The notes under the pieces: generated by a model | Told to the model about the DNA's origin: nothing | The model's input: the letters and a program-made list of their open reading frames with translations, nothing else | Database searches by the model: none | Shown: positions 1 through 7,721 of the stretch, piece by piece | How positions within the stretch are numbered: position 1 is the stretch's first letter | Layout: each line of letters begins with the position of its first letter | From: an uncultured Clostridium sp. | Lineage (GTDB): Bacteria > Bacillota > Clostridia > Peptostreptococcales > Peptostreptococcaceae | Reading direction: 5' to 3' | Assembly (NCBI GenBank): GCA_937944945.1 | Contig: CALEBD010000412.1 | Location: 1-8,861, forward strand | Length of the DNA stretch: 8,861 bases | Made by a program: the position numbers and the translations under genes

Positions 1-19
1 TTTTATAAAATAATTATTC

Positions 20-80
20 AAAATAAAAAGAGAATTATATCTATTTAATTTACAAATAAATATAATTCTCTTTGTTTATT
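20..80 (-). terminator. Intrinsic terminator after pyk, possibly bidirectional
   Basis: A 14-bp perfect stem pairs 27-40 with 60-73. After one C-A mismatch it continues for five more A-T pairs (42-46 with 54-58), leaving a 7-nt loop. On the minus strand the stem is followed by a U-rich run (TTT-A-TTTT), as expected for rho-independent termination 47 nt after the pyk stop codon. On the plus strand the other side is also T-rich (TTTGTTTATTTT), so it may also stop transcription entering from the left. The stem is AT-rich with only three G-C pairs, so it is moderate in strength. Nothing recognisable lies in bases 1-19. Confidence 0.75.
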
Positions 81-120
81 TTGCTAAAGTATATTTAACA
101 CAATTTAGGATAACAATTTC

Positions 121-1881
121 TTATAAAACTCTACTTGAGCCTCTATAAACTACTCCTCTAGTAGCATCTACAGTTACTATTTCCCCATTTTCAACTTTAT
201 TCATTATATCAGAAGCTGACATTACAACTGGTTTCCCTAAGTTTATACCAACTATAGCAGCATGAGAAGTCATTCCACCTTCTTCTGTTACTATAGCAGC
301 AGCTTTTTCAATATATTGATTCATATCTGAATTTGTCATAGATGTAACTAATATATCACCTTCGTTGAAGTCTACACAAGTTTCTCCATCTTTTACGATT
401 TTAACTCTTCCTTCAACAGTGTCTCTACCTACACCCATACCCATTGCTATTTCTTCACTCATTACGTGAACTTTTATTAAGTTAGTAGTTCCACTTTCAC
501 CAACTGGTACACCAGCAGTTACTACAACTAATTCACCTTGTTTTACATAATCTGCCTCTTTAGCAGCATTTATAGAATATTCTATAACATCATCTGTATT
601 TTTTGCTTGATCAGCTTGTACTGAATAAACTCCCCAGCTTAAAGCTAATTGTCTTCTAGTTCTTTCGCTATCAGTAGCAGCTATGATAGGTGTTTTAGGT
701 CTAAATTTAGATACCATTCTAGCTGTATATCCAGAAGAAGTTGAAGATACTATTGCAGAAGCATTTAATTCTATTGCAGTTGTGCAAGTAGCATAACTTA
801 TAGCATCTGTTACTGTAGAACCTTTTAAGTTTCTTTCTCTTAGTATTTCTTCATATTTTAAAGTTTCTTCTATTCTTTTTGATATAGATGCCATAACTTT
901 AACAGCTTCAACAGGGTATTTACCTGCAGCAGTTTCTCCTGAAAGCATTATTGCATCAGTTCCATCATATATAGCATTTGCAACGTCTGTTACTTCTGCT
1001 CTTGTTGGTCTAGGATTTCTTATCATAGAGTCTAACATTTGAGTAGCAGTTATAACTGGTTTCCCTAATTCATTACATTTTCTTATCATGTCTTTTTGTA
1101 TTATTGGCATTTCTTCTGTTGGAACTTCAACTCCTAAGTCACCTCTTGCTACCATTAAACCATCAGAAACTTGTAATATTTCATCTAAGTTTTCTACACC
1201 TTCTTGGTTTTCTATTTTAGATATTATTTGTATATGAGTAGCATTGTTGTTTTCTAATATTTCTCTTATAGCTAATACGTCAGAAGCTTTTCTAACGAAA
1301 GATGCTGCTATAAAATCGATATCTTGTTCTATACCAAATTCTATATCACTTATATCTTTTGGTGTTAATGCTGGTAAGTTTATTTTTACACCTGGTAAGT
1401 TAACACCTTTGTGGTTTTTAACTATTCCTGAGTTTTCAACAGTACATATTATGTCATTACCTTTTATTTCGTTTATTTTTAATCCAACAAGACCGTCATC
1501 GATAAGTATAGTATCCCCAACTTTAACATCGTTAACTAATTCTTTATAACTTACTGTACATTTTTCTTTTGTTCCTAAAACATCATCCATAGTTACTATG
1601 AATTGTTGACCTTGCTCTAAAAGAACTTCTGGGTCTGCAAATTTTCCTGTTCTTATTTCTGGACCTTTAGTGTCTAATAATAATGCTACTGGAACATTTA
1701 ATTTTTCCCTTACCCTTTTCGCAGTATCCATTCTTACCTTTTGTTCTGCATGATCCCCATGAGAGAAGTTAAATCTACACACATTAAGACCATTTTCTAC
1801 TAATTGTGTTAATACCTCTTCGCTATCAGAAGCTGGTCCTAGTGTACAAACTATTTTAGTTTTTTTTGCGTTTTTTAACAT
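121..1881 (-). CDS. pyk: Pyruvate kinase with C-terminal PEP-utiliser domain
   Basis: Cytosolic enzyme of the last glycolytic step, phosphoenolpyruvate + ADP to pyruvate + ATP. The 586-residue protein matches the long Bacillus/Geobacillus-type enzyme. It opens with the strand KTKIVCTLGPAS (7-18), followed by CRFNFSHGDH (35-44), which carries the substrate and metal/K+ site Arg and Asn. LLDTKGPEIRTG follows, then the small B domain. The active site includes the KIEN segment with Lys222 and metal ligand Glu224, ARGDLG with Asp248, and the ATQMLDSM and MLSGETAAGKYP segments. The allosteric C domain spans roughly 350-475. Residues of about 490-586 form a swivelling PEP-utiliser domain like those of PPDK and enzyme I, with GGMTSHAA around His540; many other pyruvate kinases lack it. 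The ATG start has AGGAGG 9 nt upstream. It is last in the pfkA-pyk pair, 82 nt after pfkA, and ends before a terminator. Confidence 0.97.
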   Translation of the reverse strand: MLKNAKKTKIVCTLGPASDSEEVLTQLVENGLNVCRFNFSHGDHAEQKVRMDTAKRVREKLNVPVALLLDTKGPEIRTGKFADPEVLLEQGQQFIVTMDDVLGTKEKCTVSYKELVNDVKVGDTILIDDGLVGLKINEIKGNDIICTVENSGIVKNHKGVNLPGVKINLPALTPKDISDIEFGIEQDIDFIAASFVRKASDVLAIREILENNNATHIQIISKIENQEGVENLDEILQVSDGLMVARGDLGVEVPTEEMPIIQKDMIRKCNELGKPVITATQMLDSMIRNPRPTRAEVTDVANAIYDGTDAIMLSGETAAGKYPVEAVKVMASISKRIEETLKYEEILRERNLKGSTVTDAISYATCTTAIELNASAIVSSTSSGYTARMVSKFRPKTPIIAATDSERTRRQLALSWGVYSVQADQAKNTDDVIEYSINAAKEADYVKQGELVVVTAGVPVGESGTTNLIKVHVMSEEIAMGMGVGRDTVEGRVKIVKDGETCVDFNEGDILVTSMTNSDMNQYIEKAAAIVTEEGGMTSHAAIVGINLGKPVVMSASDIMNKVENGEIVTVDATRGVVYRGSSRVL

Positions 1882-1963
1882 AAATGTTATCCTCCTAAAT
1901 CTTGTTACATAAATTATTATATAATTAAAACTATAAAAAATAGTATTTTTGACTTTTATAGCA

Positions 1964-2923
1964 CTATATAGATAGAATTTGTGTCATTTTATAAGTATAC
2001 TTATCAAATTCTTTAGTCATTGATAAAGCTTCATGTATGTCCATGTCGATAACTTTATCATCTCTTAATCCAACTACTCTAGCAGACTTACCATCTAGTA
2101 ATAATTCTACTGCTCTTACCCCTAATCTACTTGCTAGGATACGGTCAAATGCAGTCGGACTACCACCTCTTTGTACATGTCCAAGAATTGTTACTCTCAA
2201 ATCTGAACCTGTTCTTTCTGCTATTTGTTTTCCTATTTCATGTGCATTCCCTACACCTTCAGCTAAAACGATTATGCTGTGTTTTTTACCTCTTTTTTTA
2301 GTTGTTTCTAATCTGTAACATACAGTTTCTATATTTTCTGGATGTTCTGGTAGTATTATTGTTTCTGCACCACCAGCAAGACCAGCATATAAAGCTAAAT
2401 CCCCGCAGTGTCTTCCCATAACTTCAACAATGTTAACCCTTTCATGAGAAGATGATGTATCTCTTATTTTACCGATAGCATCAATTACTGTTTCTATAGC
2501 TGTGAAATATCCAATTGTATAGTCTGTATATGCTAAATCATTATCTATTGTTCCTGGTATCCCTATTGCTGGGAACCCTAATTCACTTAATTTACTTGCC
2601 CCATTAAATGAACCATCTCCTCCAATTACAACTAGACAATCTATCCCATATTTTTTAAGAACCTTAACTGCTATTTTTCTTCCTTCTTCAGTTTTAAACT
2701 CTTCACATCTTGAAGATTTTAAAATAGTTCCTCCCCTATGTATAATGTCACCTACTGATGATAAGTTCATTTCTTGTACGTCATCTTCTATTAATCCCTT
2801 ATATCCCCTATTAATTCCATACACTTTGCAACCATAATAGATTGCTGATCTTACGACTGCTCTTATAGCGGCGTTCATTCCTGGAGCATCTCCACCACTT
2901 GTTAATATTCCTATTGTTTTCAT
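1964..2923 (-). CDS. pfkA: ATP-dependent 6-phosphofructokinase
   Basis: Catalyses the committed glycolytic step, fructose 6-phosphate + ATP to fructose 1,6-bisphosphate + ADP, as a cytosolic homotetramer in its family. At 319 residues it has the length I recall for the Geobacillus enzyme. Visible motifs are the ATP-binding LTSGGDAPGMNAAIR (7-21), IGGDGS (100-105), the catalytic loop PGTIDND (123-129) with base Asp127, SSHERVNIVEVMGR, and LGHVQRGGSPTAFDR. Gly104 and Gly124 are the residues of ATP-using enzymes; PPi-using relatives carry Asp and Lys there. Arg21 and Arg25 of the effector site are present, so allosteric control by ADP/PEP is plausible. The ATG start has AGGAGGT 5 nt upstream. 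The 173-bp leader carries promoter-like and operator-like sequence (separate entries), so it probably has its own promoter after dnaE. Confidence 0.97.
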   Translation of the reverse strand: MKTIGILTSGGDAPGMNAAIRAVVRSAIYYGCKVYGINRGYKGLIEDDVQEMNLSSVGDIIHRGGTILKSSRCEEFKTEEGRKIAVKVLKKYGIDCLVVIGGDGSFNGASKLSELGFPAIGIPGTIDNDLAYTDYTIGYFTAIETVIDAIGKIRDTSSSHERVNIVEVMGRHCGDLALYAGLAGGAETIILPEHPENIETVCYRLETTKKRGKKHSIIVLAEGVGNAHEIGKQIAERTGSDLRVTILGHVQRGGSPTAFDRILASRLGVRAVELLLDGKSARVVGLRDDKVIDMDIHEALSMTKEFDKYTYKMTQILSI

Positions 2924-2953
2924 AAGCTACCTCCTAAAACCATTTTCCTAAGG

Positions 2954-2987
2954 GACATTTTTAGTCCCTATATGTATTATTTATCCC
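2954..2987 (-). promoter_or_regulatory. CggR-like operator upstream of pfkA
   Basis: Read on the minus strand, 2968-2954 is GGGAC-TAAAAA-TGTC, which fits the GGGAC-N6-TGTC core I recall for the CggR operator of the Bacillus subtilis gapA operon. A poorer copy, GGGAT-AAATAA-TACA, sits 19 bases upstream at 2987-2973; the Bacillus tandem repeat period is 20. The better copy is also an inverted repeat, AGGGAC-N7-GTCCCT (2969-2951). The site lies between the extended -10 promoter at 3036-3028 and the pfkA ribosome binding site, where a bound repressor could block elongation. The sequence match is direct; the identity of the binding protein is inference, and no regulator gene is in view. Confidence 0.5.
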
Positions 2988-2994
2988 ATGTCAA
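2967..2994 (-). promoter_or_regulatory. Possible second pfkA promoter (TTGACA)
   Basis: A perfect -35 hexamer TTGACA lies at 2994-2989 on the minus strand. With a 16-base spacer the best -10 is TATAGG (2972-2967), which matches only the first four consensus positions and overlaps the CggR-like half-site. A repressor bound there would cover this -10. The weak -10 makes it uncertain that this promoter is active. Confidence 0.3.
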
Positions 2995-3020
2995 TTAAAA
3001 AAACTTACCCAATTCATATA

Positions 3021-3038
3021 CTACGATATTATACCATA
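3021..3038 (-). promoter_or_regulatory. Extended -10 promoter for pfkA
   Basis: The minus strand reads TATGG-TATAAT, with the consensus -10 at 3033-3028 and the extended TGn element at 3036-3034. No good -35 is present 17 bases upstream, which is typical of extended -10 promoters. It lies about 60 nt past the dnaE stop and about 100 nt before the pfkA start, so transcription would begin near 3021 and read through the CggR-like site before pfkA. Confidence 0.55.
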
Positions 3039-3096
3039 TTTTTGGAAAAAATTTAGCTATATCGTATTATATTTTTGGGTATTTTATATTATTTTA

Positions 3097-6000
3097 TTAC
3101 TGTGATACAATTTTAATACAAGTTTCATTTAATATTTGCTTTAAATTTTCAATTAAAACATTGGAAATTGTAACATTTCCATTCCATTTGTATTTTTTCT
3201 TTGGCACAGTAGTACATAAGAATACTTCATCTCTACCGGGATAAAGTTTTAAAATATTTTCTATTTTTTGTAGGTTTTCTTTATCATTTATATCTTCTAT
3301 CTTTAGAAATAAACTTTCCTCTATATTATTTACTTGTTTATTATATACCTTTTTTTGATTTTCTACAAAAGGAGTTTTATCATTTATATCTTTTATTTCT
3401 TGAGCTATTATTTTAGCATTCTCCTCTTCTTGTATACTTAATCTACCTTTAATATAAACTATATTCTCTTCATTTACAATAGTATTATATTGTTGTAAGG
3501 TTCTAGGAAAGACAATTACCTCCATAGTTCCATATAAATCTTCAATTTCTAAGAAAGCCATTATTTCATTTCTTTTAGTAGTTTGTATTCTTTTATTAGA
3601 AATCATTCCACCAATTATTGCATTTTGTTGGTCCATAGATAAATATTTATCCAGGTCTTCTTTTAATTCGTTTAATTTTTTAGTATTAATTGATGTTCTT
3701 GTTTCTAGTTCTTTTTCATATTCTGAAAGTGGATGCCCACTAACATACATTCCTAAAACTTCTTTTTCTAAAGCTAATTTTTCTCTTTCTTCAAATTCTT
3801 GTATATTTGGAATAGAAGTAATTTCATTTTCAAATTTATCTATTTCTTCAGTTTGTCCAAATCCGTCGAATCCATCAAATAAAGAAATTTGCCCTTTAAC
3901 ATTTTTCTTTCTTTCTAAAGATACACTTTCCAATACTTTTTCATATCCCATCATTAAACTGGCTCTATTGTATCCCATTCCATCAAATCCGCCACATTTA
4001 ATTAGACTTTCAATTACTCTTTTATTTATATCTTTACTATCTAATCTTTTTATTAAGTTCATAAAATCAGTAAATGTTCCATTTGTTTCTCTTTCAATAA
4101 CAATATTGTTTATTATATTTACACCTACGTTTTTTACTGCTGCAAGTCCAAATCTTATATTGTTATCTTCAACTGAGAATTTTGCGAAACTTTTATTTAT
4201 GTCTGGTTTTAAAACTTTTATATTTAATGCATTACATTCTCTAATATACTCAACAACTTTATCTGTATTACCCATTACACTTGTGATTAATGCTGCCATA
4301 AATTCTACTGGATAATATGCTTTTAAATAAGCTGTTTCATATGCTATAACACCATATGCCGCAGCATGTGATTTATTAAATGCGTATTTGGCAAAGTCAA
4401 TCATATCATCGAAAATTTTATTTGCAGTTTGTTCGTCTACACCATTTCTAACGCATCCTGCTATCTCTACATTTCCATTTTCATCTGTTTTTCCATGGAT
4501 AAAATATTGTCTTTCTTCTTCCATTACATCCATTTTCTTTTTACCCATAGCTCTTCTAACTAAGTCGCTTCGTCCATAGCTATATCCACCAAGCTCCCTA
4601 ACAACTTCCATAACCTGTTCTTGGTATATTAAACAACCATATGTTACTTCCATTATTGGTTTTAACTTCTCGTGCATATATGTTATTTTTTCTGGATTAT
4701 GCTTATATTCTAAGTAAGTTGGAATAGAATCCATTGGACCTGGTCTGTATAATGATATACCGGCTACTATATCCTCAAAATTACTTGGTTTTAATTGTTT
4801 CATAAATGATCTCATACCGGCACTTTCCATTTGGAACACACCTAAAGTATTTCCTGTTGAAAGAAGTTCAAATACTTTTGGATCATCATAATCCATCTTA
4901 GAAAAATCTATTTTTACACCGTGATTTTTTTCAATTAAGTCTAACGCATCTCTTATAACTGTTAATGTTCTAAGTCCTAAGAAGTCCATTTTTAGAAGTC
5001 CTAATTCTTCTAACGTTGTCATTGTAAACTGGGTACTTATTGCGTCTTGATGTTTGTATAATGGTACATATTCATCAATCGGATTTTTAGATATAACGAC
5101 ACCTGCCGCATGTGTAGAAGCATGTCTAAGCATTCCCTCTAACTCTTTAGAAATATTTATTATAGTTTTTGTCTCTTGGTCTTGTTCATACATTGCCTTT
5201 AAGTTAGGATTTGTTTCAAGAGCTTTGTCTATAGTCATTCCTAATGCATTTGGTATTTCTTTTGCTATTTTATCGACTTTATTATATGGTATATCTAACA
5301 CCCTACCGACGTCTCTTATAGCTAATTTTGCACCCATTGTACCAAATGTAATTATTTGTGCAACATGGTCTGCCCCATATTTTCGCTTAACATAATCTAT
5401 AACTTCTTCTCTTCTTTCATAGCAGAAATCTATATCTATATCGGGCATTGATATACGCTCTGGATTTAAGAATCTTTCAAACAGTAAGTTATATTTTATT
5501 GGGTCTATATCTGTTATTTTAAGTGTATATGCAACTATTGAACCTGCAGCACTACCACGTCCAGGCCCTACCATTATTCCGTTTTCTTTTGCAAAATTTA
5601 TAAAATCCCATGTTATTAAGAAATACTCTACGTATCCCATTTTATTAATAACACCTAATTCATATTCTAATCTATCTATAATTTCTTGACTTGGATTTTC
5701 ATATCTTTCATGTAACCCTTTGTAACATAATTCTTCAAGATAACTTGAAGTTGTATATCCTTCTGGAACTTCATAATTTGGTAAGTGTATTGTATTAAAA
5801 TCAAACTCTACATTACATCTTTGTGCAATTTTTTCAGTATTATCTAAAGCTTCTAGTGCATATGGGAATAATTCTTCCATTTCTTCTCTTGATTTTAGAT
5901 AGAACTCTTGAGTTCCAAATCTCATTCTTGCTGGGTCATTTAATGTTTTACCCATTTGTATACATAGTAAAACATCATGTGCCTTTGAATCCTCTTTATC

Positions 6001-6633
6001 GACATAATGAACATCATTTGTGGCTACTAATGGTATATTTAACTCTTTAGATAATTTTACTAATGATGCATTTACTTCTTTTTGTTCTGGAAGATTGTGA
6101 TCTTGTAATTCTAAGAAGAAGTTCCCTTGTCCAAAAATTTCGTTATATGTTAAAGCAATTTCTTTTGCTTTTTCATAATTTCTGTTCATTAATGCATTTG
6201 AAACATCTCCTGCTAAACAAGCCGATAAACATATAATTCCTTCACTGTGCTCTCTTAAAGCTTCTATGTCTACCCTTGGCTTATAGTAAAACCCGTCTAC
6301 ATATGATATAGAAACTAGTTTTATTAAGTTTTGGTATCCAGTCATATTTTCAGCTAATAAAATTAAATGTCCGTACCTTTTATCAAAATTGGGGTCCTTG
6401 TCTTTTAAACTACGTTGTGCAGTGTATAGCTCACATCCTATTACTGGTTTTATACCAGCTTTTTTTGCCTCTTTGTAGAAATCTATAACACCAAACATAT
6501 TTCCATGGTCAGTTATAGCGACAGATTTCATACCTAATTCTTTAGTTCTTTTTATAAGTTTCTTAACTCTTGAAAAACCATCTAGCAAACTATATTCTGT
6601 ATGCACATGTAGGTGCGCAAATTCGCCTGACAT
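3097..6633 (-). CDS. dnaE: DNA polymerase III alpha subunit (DnaE type)
   Basis: C-family replicative DNA polymerase of 1178 residues, near the length of the E. coli protein (about 1160). The N-terminal PHP domain (about 4-215) keeps candidate metal ligands His9, His11, Asp18, His43, Glu68, His89, Cys139, Asp207 and His209. The palm contains GPGRGSAAGS from 356 and the catalytic PDIDIDF with Asp398 and Asp400; the third acidic residue is Asp550 in KMDFLG. A helix-hairpin-helix/fingers region follows. QISLF at 915-919 looks like the sliding-clamp binding motif. An OB-fold lies at about 1004-1085, then a C-terminal tail. PolC enzymes have an inserted DnaQ-like exonuclease that is absent here. 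In Firmicutes that also have PolC, DnaE extends RNA primers on the lagging strand; whether this genome has PolC is not visible. The ATG start has a near-perfect AGGAGGTG 5 nt upstream. Confidence 0.97.
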   Translation of the reverse strand: MSGEFAHLHVHTEYSLLDGFSRVKKLIKRTKELGMKSVAITDHGNMFGVIDFYKEAKKAGIKPVIGCELYTAQRSLKDKDPNFDKRYGHLILLAENMTGYQNLIKLVSISYVDGFYYKPRVDIEALREHSEGIICLSACLAGDVSNALMNRNYEKAKEIALTYNEIFGQGNFFLELQDHNLPEQKEVNASLVKLSKELNIPLVATNDVHYVDKEDSKAHDVLLCIQMGKTLNDPARMRFGTQEFYLKSREEMEELFPYALEALDNTEKIAQRCNVEFDFNTIHLPNYEVPEGYTTSSYLEELCYKGLHERYENPSQEIIDRLEYELGVINKMGYVEYFLITWDFINFAKENGIMVGPGRGSAAGSIVAYTLKITDIDPIKYNLLFERFLNPERISMPDIDIDFCYERREEVIDYVKRKYGADHVAQIITFGTMGAKLAIRDVGRVLDIPYNKVDKIAKEIPNALGMTIDKALETNPNLKAMYEQDQETKTIINISKELEGMLRHASTHAAGVVISKNPIDEYVPLYKHQDAISTQFTMTTLEELGLLKMDFLGLRTLTVIRDALDLIEKNHGVKIDFSKMDYDDPKVFELLSTGNTLGVFQMESAGMRSFMKQLKPSNFEDIVAGISLYRPGPMDSIPTYLEYKHNPEKITYMHEKLKPIMEVTYGCLIYQEQVMEVVRELGGYSYGRSDLVRRAMGKKKMDVMEEERQYFIHGKTDENGNVEIAGCVRNGVDEQTANKIFDDMIDFAKYAFNKSHAAAYGVIAYETAYLKAYYPVEFMAALITSVMGNTDKVVEYIRECNALNIKVLKPDINKSFAKFSVEDNNIRFGLAAVKNVGVNIINNIVIERETNGTFTDFMNLIKRLDSKDINKRVIESLIKCGGFDGMGYNRASLMMGYEKVLESVSLERKKNVKGQISLFDGFDGFGQTEEIDKFENEITSIPNIQEFEEREKLALEKEVLGMYVSGHPLSEYEKELETRTSINTKKLNELKEDLDKYLSMDQQNAIIGGMISNKRIQTTKRNEIMAFLEIEDLYGTMEVIVFPRTLQQYNTIVNEENIVYIKGRLSIQEEENAKIIAQEIKDINDKTPFVENQKKVYNKQVNNIEESLFLKIEDINDKENLQKIENILKLYPGRDEVFLCTTVPKKKYKWNGNVTISNVLIENLKQILNETCIKIVSQ

Positions 6634-6689
6634 ATCTCCACCTCCTAATATAAATTTTGTATATAAATATCTAATATAATCGTATTTTT

Positions 6690-6728
6690 TATTAATTTAT
6701 ACCCATTTCCTATCTGTATAAATTAATA
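6690..6728. repeat. 13-bp perfect inverted repeat upstream of dnaE
   Basis: TATTAATTTATAC at 6690-6702 is repeated exactly in reverse complement at 6716-6728, with 13 unrelated bases between. It lies between the whiA terminator and dnaE, 57 nt from the dnaE start. On the minus strand the downstream arm contains a -10-like TATAAA (6701-6696) and the upstream arm a weak -35-like TTTATA (6722-6717), but the 15-base spacer is short. It could be a repressor operator around a dnaE promoter or, if transcribed, an AT-rich hairpin. No run of U follows on the minus strand, so it does not look like a terminator for these genes. TTTTTT at 6731-6736 follows it on the plus strand, where there is no gene. 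Confidence 0.6.
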
Positions 6729-6737
6729 TATTTTTTA

Positions 6738-6776
6738 AAAACAAACAAGGGGAATTTATGTAAAATTCCCCTTGTT
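6738..6776 (-). terminator. Strong intrinsic terminator after whiA
   Basis: A perfect 14-bp stem pairs 6744-6757 with 6763-6776 around the 5-nt loop ATGTA, with a run of four G-C pairs in the middle. On the minus strand it is followed by TGTTTTT. It starts 2 nt after the whiA stop codon. It should end the yvcK-Nudix-whiA transcript and separate it from dnaE, implying that dnaE has its own promoter in the bases between 6738 and 6647. Confidence 0.9.
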
Positions 6777-6778
6777 CT

Positions 6779-7717
6779 CTATTTTAAATCATTAGCAATT
6801 TGCTCTATTTTCTTTAATCGATGATTAACACCTGATTTACTTATAGGCGGATTTAACATCTCCCCTAGTTCCTTCAGTGACATATCTTCATTTTCTACTC
6901 TTAAGAGCGCTATCTCTTGTAAATTTTCTGGTAAACTACTAATTCCTATTTTACTTTGGATTAATTTTATATTTTCTACTTGTCGAACTGCTGCATTTAC
7001 AGTTTTTGATAAGTTTGCAGTTTCACAATTTACAATACGATTTACGTTATTTCTCATTTCTTTTACTATTTTAGTACTTTGTAGACTAAGTAGTGCTTGA
7101 TACGCCCCTATCATACTTAATAAATCAGAAATTTGTTCACTTTCTTTTAAATAAACAACAAAACTATTTTTTCTAGCAACTATTTTTGCGTTTAATCCTT
7201 CAGAGTTTATTAAATCCCTAAGAGAATTTGCGTAATCCTCGTTATTAGTTACAAATTCCATATGATAATTTTTTTCGGGGTCACTTATAGAACCTCCACC
7301 TAAAAAGGCACCTCTAAGATAAGCCCTTTTTAGAACTTCATCATCAAATACTTCTTGTGGTATGTTGTTTGTCGGAAAGAAACCATCTCTATCTTCTAGT
7401 ATTGCCAACTTTTTAAGAAGTCTTTCCGCCCCATTTTCACTTTTAACCATCAAAACATAACTGTTATTTCTTTTTAGCATTTGATTTTTATTTACAGAAA
7501 TTGTAGTGTCTATATTAAATTCTTTTTTAAGTAGTTTAAATACTCTTCTTGCAATTGAATTTAACTCTGTTGTTATCTTTACATTTATTTTTCTTAATCC
7601 CGCAAATTGTATAGTCCCAGCCATTCTAACTATAGCTGATAGTTCTGATAATTTATCATTTACATCGATATCTTTAACTCTAGCTAATTCATTCTTTGTC
7701 TCACTTGAAAAAGACAT
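6779..7717 (-). CDS. whiA: WhiA sporulation/cell-division DNA-binding protein
   Basis: Member of the WhiA (YvcL) family. In Streptomyces it activates sporulation genes with WhiB; in Bacillus it affects cell division and chromosome segregation. I read 312 residues, starting MSFSSETKNEL. The protein has a degenerate LAGLIDADG homing-endonuclease-like fold, visible as YLRGAFLGGGS at 133-143, where the acidic catalytic residue of true nucleases is missing. The C-terminal helix-turn-helix is at about 278-304 (MSLKELGEMLNPPISKSGVN). I chose the ATG at 7717: AGGTGAT lies 5-6 nt upstream of it, and family members begin this way. An in-frame GTG at 7726 falls inside that ribosome binding site and is not a plausible start. 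The gene follows the Nudix gene by 15 nt, so the two are probably translationally linked, and it ends at a strong terminator. No signal peptide or membrane segment is present. Confidence 0.95.
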   Translation of the reverse strand: MSFSSETKNELARVKDIDVNDKLSELSAIVRMAGTIQFAGLRKINVKITTELNSIARRVFKLLKKEFNIDTTISVNKNQMLKRNNSYVLMVKSENGAERLLKKLAILEDRDGFFPTNNIPQEVFDDEVLKRAYLRGAFLGGGSISDPEKNYHMEFVTNNEDYANSLRDLINSEGLNAKIVARKNSFVVYLKESEQISDLLSMIGAYQALLSLQSTKIVKEMRNNVNRIVNCETANLSKTVNAAVRQVENIKLIQSKIGISSLPENLQEIALLRVENEDMSLKELGEMLNPPISKSGVNHRLKKIEQIANDLK

Positions 7718-7721
7718 TTCT

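Noticed and set aside
1244..1549. Plus-strand open frame of 101 codons inside pyk
   Set aside because: It lies wholly opposite conserved pyruvate kinase sequence, has no recognisable motif and no ribosome binding site that I can see; it is a shadow frame.
1916..1921. TATAAT upstream of pyk as a separate promoter
   Set aside because: No acceptable -35 (ACTATT at the 17-base spacing) and no extended TGn element; such hexamers are common by chance in this AT-rich gap.
1930..1944. Small palindrome ACTAT-N5-ATAGT between pfkA and pyk as a terminator
   Set aside because: The stem has five pairs, only one of them G-C, and just a short T run after it; too weak to separate pfkA from pyk.
3968..6050. 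Several plus-strand open frames of 63-115 codons opposite dnaE
   Set aside because: All are antisense to highly conserved DnaE motifs, with composition typical of reverse-strand shadows in AT-rich genes.
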